Assembly: GCF_030652235.1 (NCBI RefSeq)
Contig: NZ_JAUSBA010000033.1
Span: 33,083-97,082, forward strand
Length of the DNA stretch: 64,000 bases
Source: Cypionkella sp.
GTDB taxonomy: Bacteria; Pseudomonadota; Alphaproteobacteria; Rhodobacterales; Rhodobacteraceae
Reading direction: 5' to 3'
The translations under genes and the position numbers were made by a program. Position 1 is the stretch's first letter. Every line of letters starts with the position of its first letter. Below are positions 36,695 to 46,346 of the stretch, one piece after another. Under the pieces are notes generated by a model. It did no database searches, was not told where the DNA came from, and saw only the letters and a list, made by a program, of their open reading frames with translations.

Positions 36695-39600
36695 ATGTCC
36701 ATCCTCGCCAGCGTCTACCATCTGACCCATTACAAATATGATCGCCCGGTCACGCTGGGCCCGCAGATCATCCGCCTGCGCCCCGCGCCGCACAGCCGCA
36801 CGCGGGTGGTCTCGCACGCGCTGAAAGTGACGCCCGCGAACCATTTTGTGAACTATCAGCAGGATTTGTATGGCAACTGGCTGGCGCGCTATGTGTTTCC
36901 CGATCCGGTGACGGAACTCAAAATCGAGGTCGATCTGACGGCCGATATGACCGTCTACAACCCGTTCGATTTCTTTGTCGAAGCCAGCGCCGAAACTTGG
37001 CCGTTCGAGTATCCGCCCGAGATCGCCGAAGATCTGGTGATCTACCGCAGCTGCGAGGCTCCGGGGCCTCTGTTGCAGGCGTTTCTTAACCGCGTGCCCC
37101 GTGATCCCCTACGCACCATCGACTTTATCGTGCGCTTGAACGCCCAGCTTGCGCAGGAAATCGGCTATGTGATCCGGATGGAACCGGGGGTTCAGACGCC
37201 GGAAGAAACCTTGGGTCTGGCGTTGGGGTCTTGCCGTGACACCTCGTGGCTGCTGGTGCAATCTTTGCGGCATCTGGGCTTTGCCGCACGGTTCGTCTCG
37301 GGTTATCTGATCCAGTTGAAGCCCGATCTGACGGCCGTCGATGGCCCGCAAGGCACCGACAAAGATTTTACCGACCTGCATGCGTGGTGCGAGGTCTACC
37401 TGCCCGGCGCGGGCTGGATTGGCCTTGACCCCACGAGCGGCCTGCTGACGGGCGAAAGCCATATTCCGCTGTCGGCCACCCCGCATTACTCCAACGCAGC
37501 CCCAATTTCTGGCATGGCCAGCTACGCCGAGGTCGCATTCGACTTCGATATGACCGTCACCCGCACCGCCGAACATCCGCGCATCACCATGCCGTTCTCG
37601 GATGCCGCATGGGATGACCTGAACGCTTTGGGCCATAAGGTTGATGCCGCCTTGGCCGCAGGCGACGTGCGCCTGACCATGGGCGGCGAGCCGACCTTCG
37701 TGTCGATTGACGACTTTGAGGCGGGCGAGTGGAACACCGATGCCGTCGGCCCGACCAAACGCGTATTCGCCGATGCGCTGATCCGCCGCCTGCAAGCCAA
37801 ATTCGCTCCGGGCGGTTTCCTGCATTACGGTCAAGGCAAATGGTATCCCGGCGAAACCCTGCCGCGCTGGACGTTCAGCCTGTATTGGCGTCGCGATGGC
37901 AAGCCGATCTGGGCTAACCCCGACCTGATCGCGCCGGAAATCAGCCACGCCAAAGCAACCGCAGAACAGGCAAGCACGCTGCTGCAAAACATCGCTGAAA
38001 CCCTTGGCCTGCCTGCCGAAAACGTCACCCCCGCCTTTGAAGATCCCGCCGAATGGATCGTCAAAGAAGGCAACCTACCGGAAAATGTCACCCCGGAAAA
38101 CTCGCAGCTGAAAGATCCCGAAGAACGCAACCGCATCGCGCGGGTGTTCTCGCGCGGGCTGACCGAACCCTCAGGTTTCGTCCTGCCCGTTCAACGCTGG
38201 CAATCCCGCGCGGCGCAAACATGGGTTTCGGAAAAATGGGCTTTGCGGCGCGGTCATCTGTTCCTTGTGCCGGGCGACAGCCCCGTTGGCTATCGCCTGC
38301 CGCTGGGCTCGTTGCCCTATGTCAAGCCCGCCGATTATCCCCATATTCATCCCTCTGATCCGTTTGATACCCGCGGCCCGCTGCCCGACTTCGCTCCCGA
38401 ACCCGTGCAAGCCGTTGCCAGCTTTACCGCGTCCGAAGCCACCCAAGATCGCCGCGAGCAGGTGATTTCTGACCTTGCAGGGTCCGTCCGCACCGCGATT
38501 TCGGTCGAACCCCGTGACGGTCGCCTTTGCGTGTTCATGCCTCCGGTGGAAAAGGTTGAAGACTATCTCGAACTCGTCGCCGCCGCCGAAACTGCCGCCA
38601 AAAACCTCGGGCTTCCGGTGCATATCGAAGGCTATGGCCCGCCGAATGATCCGCGCCTGAACGTCATTCGCGTCGCCCCCGATCCGGGTGTGATCGAGGT
38701 GAACATTCACCCGTCACACAACTGGGCCGAAACCGTCCTCACCACCGAAATCGTCTATGAGGAAGCGCGTCAACTGCGCCTTGGGGCCGACAAGTTCATG
38801 ATCGACGGCAAACATACCGGAACCGGCGGTGGCAATCATGTCGTGGTCGGTGGCGTCACCCCCGCCGACAGCCCGTTCCTGCGTCGCCCTGATTTGCTCG
38901 CCAGCCTGATCCTGCACTGGCAGCGCCATCCGTCGCTGTCCTATATGTTCTCGGGCCTGTTCATCGGCCCAACCAGCCAAGCCCCGCGCATTGACGAAGC
39001 GCGAATGGATGCCCTCTACGAACTCGAAATCGCCCTAGCCCAAATCCCCACGCCGGGGCAGGGGGCGGCACCTCCGCCGTGGCTGGTCGACCGACTGCTG
39101 CGCAACCTTCTGGTAGACGTGACAGGCAACACCCACCGCGCCGAGATTTGCATCGACAAACTTTACTCCCCCGATGGCCCGACAGGCCGCCTTGGTCTGG
39201 TGGAATTCCGGGGTTTCGAGATGCCACCAAACCCCCGCATGTCGCTTGCGCAACAACTGCTGATCCGCGCCCTGATCGCCCGGATGTGGGCCGCCCCGAT
39301 CAAAGGCAATCTCACCCGCTGGGGCACCAATCTAGCCGACCGCTTCATGCTGCCGCATTTCGTCTGGGCTGATTTCCTTGATGTGCTGGCCGACCTGCGC
39401 CAGCATGGCTTTGATTTCAACCCCGACTGGTTCAAGGCCCAAGCCGAATTCCGCTTCCCGTTCTGCGGCGAGGCGACGTTTGAAGGCGTCACGCTGGAGA
39501 TTCGTCAGGCGTTGGAGCCGTGGCATGTCATGGGCGAAACCGGGGCCATCGGCGGCACCGTGCGCTATACGGATAGCTCGGTCGAACGCCTGCAAGCCAA

Positions 39601-40000
39601 GCTGACAGGCGGCGATCCGGGGCGCTATACCGTCACCTGCAATCAGCGCCAAATGCCGATGCAAACCGTAGGCGCGGGCGTCGCGGTTGCCGCCGTCCGC
39701 TTCAAAGCATGGCAGCCGCCCTTGGCCCTACACCCGGTCCTGCCCGTCAACGCGCCGCTGACCTTCGATGTCTACGACACCTGGACAGGCCGCGCTTTGG
39801 GCGGCTGCACCTATCATGTCGCCCACCCCGGCGGGCGCAATTATGATACGTTCCCGGTGAACAGTAACGAAGCCGAAGCGCGCAGGCTTGCCCGGTTTGA
39901 ACCGCACGGTCATACTGGCGGCCCGTATGAACCCGTCTCCGAAACCCCGCATCCCGAGTTCCCGATGACCCTCGACCTGCGCCGCACACCAAGGCACTGA
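36695..40000 (+). CDS. transglutaminase-like / DUF2126 protein
   Basis: 1101 residues. Residues about 1-290 are an N-terminal beta region plus a transglutaminase-like core with a complete Cys-His-Asp triad: C180 in [12 protein letters not shown]229 in DLHAWCEVY and D245 in GLDPTSG. Residues about 300-1095 are the long DUF2126 domain ([45 protein letters not shown]). It probably cleaves or forms isopeptide or peptide bonds. It is the first of three genes with an ATP-grasp/alpha-E protein and a second transglutaminase; its stop overlaps the next ATG. Confidence 0.85.
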   Translation: MSILASVYHLTHYKYDRPVTLGPQIIRLRPAPHSRTRVVSHALKVTPANHFVNYQQDLYGNWLARYVFPDPVTELKIEVDLTADMTVYNPFDFFVEASAETWPFEYPPEIAEDLVIYRSCEAPGPLLQAFLNRVPRDPLRTIDFIVRLNAQLAQEIGYVIRMEPGVQTPEETLGLALGSCRDTSWLLVQSLRHLGFAARFVSGYLIQLKPDLTAVDGPQGTDKDFTDLHAWCEVYLPGAGWIGLDPTSGLLTGESHIPLSATPHYSNAAPISGMASYAEVAFDFDMTVTRTAEHPRITMPFSDAAWDDLNALGHKVDAALAAGDVRLTMGGEPTFVSIDDFEAGEWNTDAVGPTKRVFADALIRRLQAKFAPGGFLHYGQGKWYPGETLPRWTFSLYWRRDGKPIWANPDLIAPEISHAKATAEQASTLLQNIAETLGLPAENVTPAFEDPAEWIVKEGNLPENVTPENSQLKDPEERNRIARVFSRGLTEPSGFVLPVQRWQSRAAQTWVSEKWALRRGHLFLVPGDSPVGYRLPLGSLPYVKPADYPHIHPSDPFDTRGPLPDFAPEPVQAVASFTASEATQDRREQVISDLAGSVRTAISVEPRDGRLCVFMPPVEKVEDYLELVAAAETAAKNLGLPVHIEGYGPPNDPRLNVIRVAPDPGVIEVNIHPSHNWAETVLTTEIVYEEARQLRLGADKFMIDGKHTGTGGGNHVVVGGVTPADSPFLRRPDLLASLILHWQRHPSLSYMFSGLFIGPTSQAPRIDEARMDALYELEIALAQIPTPGQGAAPPPWLVDRLLRNLLVDVTGNTHRAEICIDKLYSPDGPTGRLGLVEFRGFEMPPNPRMSLAQQLLIRALIARMWAAPIKGNLTRWGTNLADRFMLPHFVWADFLDVLADLRQHGFDFNPDWFKAQAEFRFPFCGEATFEGVTLEIRQALEPWHVMGETGAIGGTVRYTDSSVERLQAKLTGGDPGRYTVTCNQRQMPMQTVGAGVAVAAVRFKAWQPPLALHPVLPVNAPLTFDVYDTWTGRALGGCTYHVAHPGGRNYDTFPVNSNEAEARRLARFEPHGHTGGPYEPVSETPHPEFPMTLDLRRTPRH

Positions 40001-42396
40001 TGGCACGCAAGGCCAAAGCAAAGCCGGTCGACACCCAGCTTTTTGCCCGGTATCGCCCGCTTCCCGGCGTGCCGGATGAATTGGTGGATGCACAAGGCGC
40101 GATGCGTCCGGTTTGGGCTGGGCTGATCGCGCATATGTCAAGCCTGTCGGCGGCAGGGGTGCAGGATGCCTTTGCGCGCGGCGAACAGCACTTGGCCGAT
40201 ACCGGCGTGTTCTTCCGCAAATACGGCGATCAATCCGGCGCGGGCCGCGATTGGCCGTTCTCGGCGGTGCCGATCCTGCTGCCCGAAGCCGATTGGCGCG
40301 GCATTGAAGCTGGCCTGATCCAGCGCGCTGATCTGATGGAACTGCTCGCCGCCGACCTTTACGGCGAAAACAGACTGGTCGCTGAAGGTCATTTGCCCGC
40401 CAGCCTGATCGCCGAAAACCCGGAATGGCTGCGGCCAATGGTTGGGGTAAAACCGCGCTCGGGTTATTTCTTGCACTTCATGGCGTTTGAGATTGGCCGT
40501 GGCCCCGATGGCCGCTGGTGGGTGCTGTCTGACCGCACCGATGCGCCCTCTGGTGCGGGCTTTGCGCTGGAGAACCGTGTCGCCGCCTCTCGCGTATTTC
40601 CTGACCTGTATCGCACCACCAATGTCCACCGCCTTGCAGGCTTCTTCCGCGCCTTCCGCGATGCCTTGGAAAACCTGCGCAGCGATCCGACTTCGCGCGT
40701 TGGCATCCTCACCCCCGGCCCGCTGACCGACACCTACTATGAACAGGCCTACATCGCCCGCTATCTCGGGATGGCTTTACTGGAGGGCGAAGACCTGACC
40801 GTTGAAAACGGCCAGCTTTATGTGCGCACCGTCGAAGGCCTCGCCCCGGTCGATGTGCTGTGGCGGCGGATGGATGGCATCTGGGCCGATCCGCTGGAAC
40901 TGCGCGGCGACAGCCAGCTTGGCACCCCAGGCCTGATGTCGGCGGTGCGGCAAGGTCATGTCACCATGGTCAATGCTTTGGGCGTCGGCGTGCTGGAAAC
41001 CCAAGCGCTGATGGCTTTCTTGCCGAAAATCTGCAAGGTTTTGACCGGGCAGCCGCTGCAAATATCCAACGTCGCCACATGGTGGTGCGGTCAGGCCAAA
41101 GAGCTCGCCCATGTCCGCGCCCATGCCGACCGGATGCTGATCGGCCCGGCGATGGCCACCCGCATCGCGTTTGAATCCACCGCCCCCCATGCGATCGGCG
41201 GTCAAATGCGCGGCACCGAGGATGACGCCGATTTGCACGACTGGCTGACCGATAATGCAGGCGGCTTGGTTGGCAAAGAACTGGTGACGCTCTCCACCAC
41301 CCCCTTTTACGAAAACGGCGCTTTGGTGCCGCGCCCAATGTCACTGCGCGTTTTCCTCGCCCGCACCGAGCAAGGCTGGCAAGTCATGCCCGGTGGTTTC
41401 GCCCGCATTGGCGCAGGCACCGACATCACCGCGATTTCGATGCGCAACGGCGGCTCGGTCGCCGATGTCTGGGTGGTCAGCGACACGCCCGTCGAGCCCG
41501 TCACTCTGCGCGCGCCACAATCCACCCCCTTCATCCGTGCCCAGCCCGGCCCGCTGCCCAGCCGCGCCGCCGATAATCTGTTCTGGCTGGGCCGCTATGT
41601 CGAGCGCACCGAGGGCCTGCTCCGCCTTGTTCGTGCCTACAACGGTCGGGTGAATGAGGCGGGCAACACGGCCCTGCTTGCCACCATCCGCGCCCGGCTA
41701 AAATCCTACGGCGTCGATGCGACCGAAGCCTTCCCGGCAGGCGTGCTGAACACGCTCAGTTCGGCGGTCTACAGCGCCAGCCAAATCCGCGACCGCTTTA
41801 GCGTCGACGGCTGGTCTGCCTTGCAGGACATCGAGAAATCCATGACCCGCATCGCCAAAACCACCGAAACCGGCGGGGATGCGGCGCAGGTGATGGGCGT
41901 GATGCTGCGCAAAATCGCAGGCTTCTCGGGCCTCGTACATGAAAACATGTATCGCGCGACGGGCTGGCATTTTCTGTCCATCGGCAGATCGCTGGAACGC
42001 GCCGCGATGATGGCCGATCTGTTGGCTGCGGTGACTGGCCCGGTATCGCTGCCCGGCGGCCTTGATATGGCGATCGAGGTCGGCGACAGCATCATGGTCC
42101 ACCGCCAGCGCTACGCCGTGTTCACCAGTCGCGAAAGTGTCGTTGATCTGCTGGGCCTTGACGAGTCCAACCCGCGCTCTGTGCGCTTCCAACTGGATGT
42201 GATCGCCAAATGCATGGATGAGTTGTCGCACACCGGGCCGCATGGGCAGATGACCTCGTTTGAACGCAACGTGCGGATGCTGCAAACTGCGGTGATCGTA
42301 CATAGCGTGCAAACGCTGGACACGCAGGCGCTGCTGACGGCACGCGGGCAGATTTATGATCTGTCCACTGCGCTCAGCGCAGCCTTCATGCATTAG
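40000..42396 (+). CDS. circularly permuted ATP-grasp protein fused to alpha-E domain
   Basis: 798 residues. Residues about 60-480 are the circularly permuted type 2 ATP-grasp domain (YGENRLVAEGHLPASLI, GPDGRWWVLSDRTDAPSGAGFALENR, GILTPGPLTDTYYEQAYIAR). Residues about 515-798 are the helical alpha-E domain, starting PSRAADNLFWLGRYVERTEG. In many genomes these are two separate genes, so this is a fusion. ATP-grasp enzymes ligate carboxylates to amines. The context with two transglutaminase-like proteins supports synthesis or modification of a peptide tag, a prediction from comparative genomics rather than a known reaction. Confidence 0.85.
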   Translation: MARKAKAKPVDTQLFARYRPLPGVPDELVDAQGAMRPVWAGLIAHMSSLSAAGVQDAFARGEQHLADTGVFFRKYGDQSGAGRDWPFSAVPILLPEADWRGIEAGLIQRADLMELLAADLYGENRLVAEGHLPASLIAENPEWLRPMVGVKPRSGYFLHFMAFEIGRGPDGRWWVLSDRTDAPSGAGFALENRVAASRVFPDLYRTTNVHRLAGFFRAFRDALENLRSDPTSRVGILTPGPLTDTYYEQAYIARYLGMALLEGEDLTVENGQLYVRTVEGLAPVDVLWRRMDGIWADPLELRGDSQLGTPGLMSAVRQGHVTMVNALGVGVLETQALMAFLPKICKVLTGQPLQISNVATWWCGQAKELAHVRAHADRMLIGPAMATRIAFESTAPHAIGGQMRGTEDDADLHDWLTDNAGGLVGKELVTLSTTPFYENGALVPRPMSLRVFLARTEQGWQVMPGGFARIGAGTDITAISMRNGGSVADVWVVSDTPVEPVTLRAPQSTPFIRAQPGPLPSRAADNLFWLGRYVERTEGLLRLVRAYNGRVNEAGNTALLATIRARLKSYGVDATEAFPAGVLNTLSSAVYSASQIRDRFSVDGWSALQDIEKSMTRIAKTTETGGDAAQVMGVMLRKIAGFSGLVHENMYRATGWHFLSIGRSLERAAMMADLLAAVTGPVSLPGGLDMAIEVGDSIMVHRQRYAVFTSRESVVDLLGLDESNPRSVRFQLDVIAKCMDELSHTGPHGQMTSFERNVRMLQTAVIVHSVQTLDTQALLTARGQIYDLSTALSAAFMH

Positions 42397-42405
42397 GGGG
42401 CTGCG

Positions 42406-43284
42406 ATGATCTACGACATCAAGCTGCAGATCGCCTATCAATACGCCAATCCGGCAGTGGGCGGGCGGCATGTGGTCTGCGTGATGCCCTTGGACATGCC
42501 CGGTCAGCGCGTGCAGGCCAGCCTTCTCGACATCGCCCCGCGCCCAGAGGAACGGCTGGACCGCTTGGATTTCTTCGGCAACCGCATCACCGAGTTCAGC
42601 TTTCGCGGCCCGCACGATTCGGTGGCCTTCACCATGAAAGCCCGGATCGAGCGGTTGATCACCCACAGCCCACCGACCGATGCCATCGCTTTTTCCGCCA
42701 TGCCCGCCGCCTTGGCTGCGCAGCGCGATCTTGGCCCAAACTCACCGCTGCATTTCCTGTCGCCCTCGGTCCGCGTCCCGCGTGACCGCGCGATGACCGC
42801 CTTTGCCCATGGCGCGCTGCACCCCGGTATGAACGCCGCCGAAGCGATCATTGCCGTCGGCAGCGCCCTCTATCGCCACATGCGCTTTGACGCCAAAGCC
42901 ACCACCGTCGACACCCCCGCGACCGAGGCTTTTGCCAAGCGTCACGGCGTCTGTCAGGATTTCAGCCACATCATGATCGCCTGCTTGCGCGGCATTGGTA
43001 TTCCAGCAGGCTATGTCAGCGGCTTTCTGCGTACCCTGCCACCGCCCGGAAAACCCCGGCTTGAAGGTGCCGATGCCATGCACGCTTGGGTGCGCGCGTG
43101 GTGCGGCCCCAAGGCTGGCTGGATCGAATTCGATCCCACCAACGACAAACGCGCGGGCGAGGATCACATCGTCGTCGCCTATGGCCGCGATTACAGCGAC
43201 GTCTCGCCGATCAAAGGCACGATGCGAATCTCGGGCGGGCAGAAAAGCAAGCAGGCCGTTGATGTGATCCCGCTGGCAGGGTAA
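42406..43284 (+). CDS. transglutaminase-like cysteine protease family protein
   Basis: 292 residues. It has an N-terminal beta-sandwich-like region (about 1-150, Bact_transglu_N type: YDIKLQIAYQYANPAVGGRH) and a transglutaminase core with C183 in KRHGVCQDFSHIMIACLRG, His in DAMHAWVRAW and Asp in WIEFDPTND. Third gene of the operon, 9 bases after the ATP-grasp/alpha-E gene. Often a proteasome-like Anbu gene follows in such operons; here decayed DNA follows instead. Confidence 0.85.
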   Translation: MIYDIKLQIAYQYANPAVGGRHVVCVMPLDMPGQRVQASLLDIAPRPEERLDRLDFFGNRITEFSFRGPHDSVAFTMKARIERLITHSPPTDAIAFSAMPAALAAQRDLGPNSPLHFLSPSVRVPRDRAMTAFAHGALHPGMNAAEAIIAVGSALYRHMRFDAKATTVDTPATEAFAKRHGVCQDFSHIMIACLRGIGIPAGYVSGFLRTLPPPGKPRLEGADAMHAWVRAWCGPKAGWIEFDPTNDKRAGEDHIVVAYGRDYSDVSPIKGTMRISGGQKSKQAVDVIPLAG

Positions 43285-43291
43285 ATCGCAG

Positions 43292-43735
43292 CTATGCGGT
43301 TTGCACCTGCGGTGCCGCGGCCATCTGCGATTCAATAAAGCCTGCGGTGCGCCGATAATGTTCGGCCAGCAGATCGCAGGCCAAATCGGCATCCCGCGCC
43401 AGCGTCGCTTGCCAAAGCGCGCCATGTTCGGCCTGAATATCACGGTGATGTTCAACATTGCACTGTTGCAGCATCCGATAGCGCTAGCGCTCGGCCTCGA
43501 CATACAGCCGCTGGAAAAACTCTAGCAGCCAGTTAAAGCCACAACCCGCGATTAGCGCCAGATCAAAGCTGTAATGGCGATCTTCCAGCAGCTTTTGCTC
43601 ATCGGCGTTTGCCGCAACCGCGCGCGCCGATTGCAGCATCAACCCAGGCAGGGCGCTGACGATCCCATCGGTCGCATGCTGGCCGCGCATATCGACGACC
43701 GCTTCATCCTGAACCCCGAGCGCGCCCATAACCAT
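43292..43735 (-). pseudogene. GntR-family regulator remnant (FCD domain), interrupted by an in-frame TAG
   Basis: The minus-strand frame reads DRHYSFDLALIAGCGFNWLLEFFQRLYVEAER, stop, RYRMLQQCN and then EHGALWQATLARDADLACDLLAEHYRRTAGFIES, clearly the C-terminal FCD domain of a GntR regulator. The amber codon at 43484-43486 arises from a tandem GCGCTA-GCGCTA duplication; removing one unit restores AERYRM. The N-terminal DNA-binding domain is missing, and upstream sequence in this frame no longer resembles one. The stop plus the truncation indicate a dead gene. Confidence 0.7.
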
Positions 43736-43852
43736 ACCCCTGCCATGAACCTCGTCGCCCGCAGTTATGGCGCCACCTACGTCCGCAGCAGCGACACCTT
43801 CGATCTGGACCGCCCGAAATGGGCGAATGGGTCGCGCAAAAACCAGAAATAA
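43706..43852 (+). pseudogene. C-terminal fragment of an unidentified protein
   Basis: A plus-strand frame overlapping the 5' part of the GntR remnant reads ILNPERAHNHTPAMNLVARS and TFDLDRPKWANGSRKNQK before TAA. Its composition looks like genuine protein sequence, but the rest of the gene is absent and I do not recognise the family. It may be the tail of a gene deleted when the GntR gene lost its N-terminus. Confidence 0.35.
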
Positions 43853-43882
43853 TCGGCGCTTTGCAGGATTTTCGAAATCCTG

Positions 43883-43923
43883 TTGACATAAAGATGAGTC
43901 TGATAATTACTAAACTGATCAGT
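43883..43923 (+). promoter_or_regulatory. promoter and TetR-type operator of the NicX-like operon
   Basis: A consensus -35 TTGACA (43883-43888) is followed by AT-rich DNA and the perfect 10-bp palindrome ACTGATCAGT (43914-43923), extended by A/T on both sides. It lies 45 bases before the first gene. A palindrome there, with a TetR gene inside the operon, suggests repression by that regulator. The -10 is not clear-cut. Confidence 0.5.
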
Positions 43924-43967
43924 AAAATATTTTCGACTTGGAACCACGGGTCAAGGGAGAAGCCGCG

Positions 43968-45020
43968 ATGATGCAAGAACGGATCGAGGGCAAATGGCTG
44001 GCCGCCTTCCGCCGTGTATTGGCGCTGAACGGCATTGGAAAAGGCACCCCCATCGCCATCCTTTGCGAAACCCAGTCTCGCCCGGTGCTGATCCACCTCT
44101 GCGAACTCGCCGCCTACGATTTGGGCGCGGAATTTTGCATCATCACCATGCCCACCCCACCGCTCAACGCCCCGGTGCCCGTCAAATCCACCGGCACAAG
44201 CTGGGCGATCCAACAAAACCGTGCCGTAATCGAAGCCCTGAAGCGCGTCGAAGTCATCGTCGATTGCACGGTTGAAGGCATCATCCACGCCCCGGAATGG
44301 CCCGAGATCGAGTCCGCAGGCCGCACCCGCCTGCTGGTGATCACCAACGAACACCCCGAAATCCTTGAACGCACCGAACCCCGCGCCGAACATGGTCCCA
44401 AGGTCGCACTTGGCACCCAGATGCTACGCGAAGCGTCAGAGATGCGCGTGACTTCCGCCGCGGGCACTGATCTGACCATTGATCTGCGCGACGCGCCCTG
44501 TGGTGGCACGGCGGGCTTTGGCACCAAACCCGGCGATGTCGCGCATTGGCCCGGCGGCCTCTGCCTCGCCTTCCCCGGCAAGAACGCGGTGAACGGGCGC
44601 ATCGTGATGGATGTCGGCGATATGAACTTGACGTTCAAAACCTACCTCACCAGCCGCATCGACTGCATCGTCGAGCATGATTTCGTCACCGAAATCAAAG
44701 GCGACGGCATCGATGCTTTGCATTTCCGCGAATACATGGCCGCTTGGGATGATCCGAACGCCTACGGCCTCAGCCACGTCGGTTGGGGCATGAACCCGCA
44801 CGCTCATTGGATTTCTGCTGCCATGTACGACAAGCGCGACATGCAAGCCGTCGAATTCCGCGCCCTTGCTGGCAGCTTCCTGTGGTCCACCGGCGCCAAC
44901 CAATACGCAGGCCGCTACACCCTTGGCCATTTCGATCTGCCAATGCGCAACTGCACCATCGCCCTTGACGGACGCATCGTCGTCAAAGCGGGCGTCCTTC
45001 AAGGCGAACTGGCGCTATAG
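43968..45020 (+). CDS. NicX-like ring-cleavage dioxygenase (2,5-dihydroxypyridine 5,6-dioxygenase family)
   Basis: 350 residues from the ATG at 43968 (a second ATG follows directly; GGGAGA lies upstream). It belongs to the NicX branch of the M29-aminopeptidase-like fold. Iron ligands of NicX, as I recall them, are two His and an Asp. Here H270 (SHVGWGMNP), H321 and D323 (LGHFDLPM) occupy matching places. NicX opens 2,5-dihydroxypyridine to N-formylmaleamate. An M29-type aminopeptidase is the alternative, but the HxD ending and neighbours favour the dioxygenase. First gene of a six-gene operon. Confidence 0.75.
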   Translation: MMQERIEGKWLAAFRRVLALNGIGKGTPIAILCETQSRPVLIHLCELAAYDLGAEFCIITMPTPPLNAPVPVKSTGTSWAIQQNRAVIEALKRVEVIVDCTVEGIIHAPEWPEIESAGRTRLLVITNEHPEILERTEPRAEHGPKVALGTQMLREASEMRVTSAAGTDLTIDLRDAPCGGTAGFGTKPGDVAHWPGGLCLAFPGKNAVNGRIVMDVGDMNLTFKTYLTSRIDCIVEHDFVTEIKGDGIDALHFREYMAAWDDPNAYGLSHVGWGMNPHAHWISAAMYDKRDMQAVEFRALAGSFLWSTGANQYAGRYTLGHFDLPMRNCTIALDGRIVVKAGVLQGELAL

Positions 45021-45037
45021 CGCCGCAGGAGAACACC

Positions 45038-46345
45038 ATGAGCACGATTGCCGATTACTACGACCTGTCCCGTATCCGCCCCGAAGTCCAAGCGGTGCTG
45101 AACCGGCTGAACGACCTTGGCCCCAGCTTCGCCGCCCGCGCCAAAGGCATCGACGTCGAAGCCACATTCCCAGTGGAAAACTACAAAGACCTCGCCGCCG
45201 AAGGCTTTCTGACGCTCACCGTTCCCACCGAATTCGGCGGCCACGGCTTCAGCCTTGGCGAATACGCGATGTGCGGGGCCGAGATCGGCAAATACTGCGG
45301 CGCGACCGCGCTGACCTTCAACATGCACAACTCGTCGATGATGTGGTCGCGCTTCATGTATGAGCTGCCGAACCTGACCGACGCCGACCGCGCCGCCTTC
45401 GCCCCCCTGCGCGAACGCCAATTCCGTCGCGCCGTCGCCGAACAAGGCATCTACTCGCAGCCGATCTCTGAAGCCGGGCAGAACTGGACCTCCAAACCCG
45501 CCCAAACCAACTGCCGCCGCGTTGCAGGCGGCTGGCTGATCAACGGCTTCAAGAAATTCGCCAGCCTCGCGGGCTACTGCGACTACTACTCGATCGTCTG
45601 CACCGAACATTTCGACGGGGTTGAGCCGCGCCACGAAGACACCATGATCTTCGTTGTCCCGAAACAGGCCAAAGGCCTGACCGTGCAAGGTACATGGGAC
45701 CCTCTGGGCATGCGCGGCACCAACTCGCGCGATCTGGTGCTGAAAGATGTGTTCGTCAGCGAAGACGATCTGATGATGCCGCGCGGCCTTTTCATCAAAA
45801 CCCTGCCGCATTGGCCGCATATGATGGCCACCCTGTCGCCCACCTATATGGGCCTCGCGCAAGGGGCCTATGACTTCACCGTTGCCTATCTGCGTGGCGA
45901 AGTTGAAGGCCAACCCGCCGCTGATCGCCGCATGTTCGGCACCAAACGCATCGCCGTGGGCCGGATGTATGCCCGTCTGGCGTCGATGCGCGCCCTGTGG
46001 TGGCAGGCATTTATGGAAGCGCAGGGGATGCCATCGAAAGCCCAAGTTTTGCGGATGTATGCCGCCCAATACAACGTGATGGAGGGCGTGCAGGAAATCG
46101 CGGCGCTTGCGATCCGCACCTGTGGCGGCCAGTCGATGCTAAAGTCGATGCCGTTGGAGCGGATGTACCGCGACAGCCGCTGCGGGGCGCTGATGCTGCC
46201 CTATACTTCTGAAATCATGGAAGATTATCTGTCTGTCCTCACCCTCTACGATACGAATGAGCTGGATAATGCCCCCGGCGACGAAGGCGGCGCGCGCTCC
46301 TCGCTTTGGCGCGGTGACAGCGGCACCCTGAAAGGCCTGCGCTGA
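45038..46345 (+). CDS. acyl-CoA-dehydrogenase-fold flavoprotein, probable two-component monooxygenase
   Basis: 435 residues with the three-domain acyl-CoA dehydrogenase architecture (FLTLTVPTEFGGHGFSLGE, GFKKFASLAGYCDYYSI, CGGQSMLKSMPLERMYRDSR). The catalytic Glu of true dehydrogenases, in a YEGTSEI-type motif, is replaced: here the stretch is LMLPYTSEI, with Pro388 at the Glu position. This fits the flavin-dependent monooxygenase branch (DszC, indole- or pyridine-type oxygenases), which use FMNH2 or FADH2 from a separate reductase. A flavin reductase gene closes this operon. AGGAGA precedes the ATG. Confidence 0.75.
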   Translation: MSTIADYYDLSRIRPEVQAVLNRLNDLGPSFAARAKGIDVEATFPVENYKDLAAEGFLTLTVPTEFGGHGFSLGEYAMCGAEIGKYCGATALTFNMHNSSMMWSRFMYELPNLTDADRAAFAPLRERQFRRAVAEQGIYSQPISEAGQNWTSKPAQTNCRRVAGGWLINGFKKFASLAGYCDYYSIVCTEHFDGVEPRHEDTMIFVVPKQAKGLTVQGTWDPLGMRGTNSRDLVLKDVFVSEDDLMMPRGLFIKTLPHWPHMMATLSPTYMGLAQGAYDFTVAYLRGEVEGQPAADRRMFGTKRIAVGRMYARLASMRALWWQAFMEAQGMPSKAQVLRMYAAQYNVMEGVQEIAALAIRTCGGQSMLKSMPLERMYRDSRCGALMLPYTSEIMEDYLSVLTLYDTNELDNAPGDEGGARSSLWRGDSGTLKGLR

Positions 46346-46346
46346 C

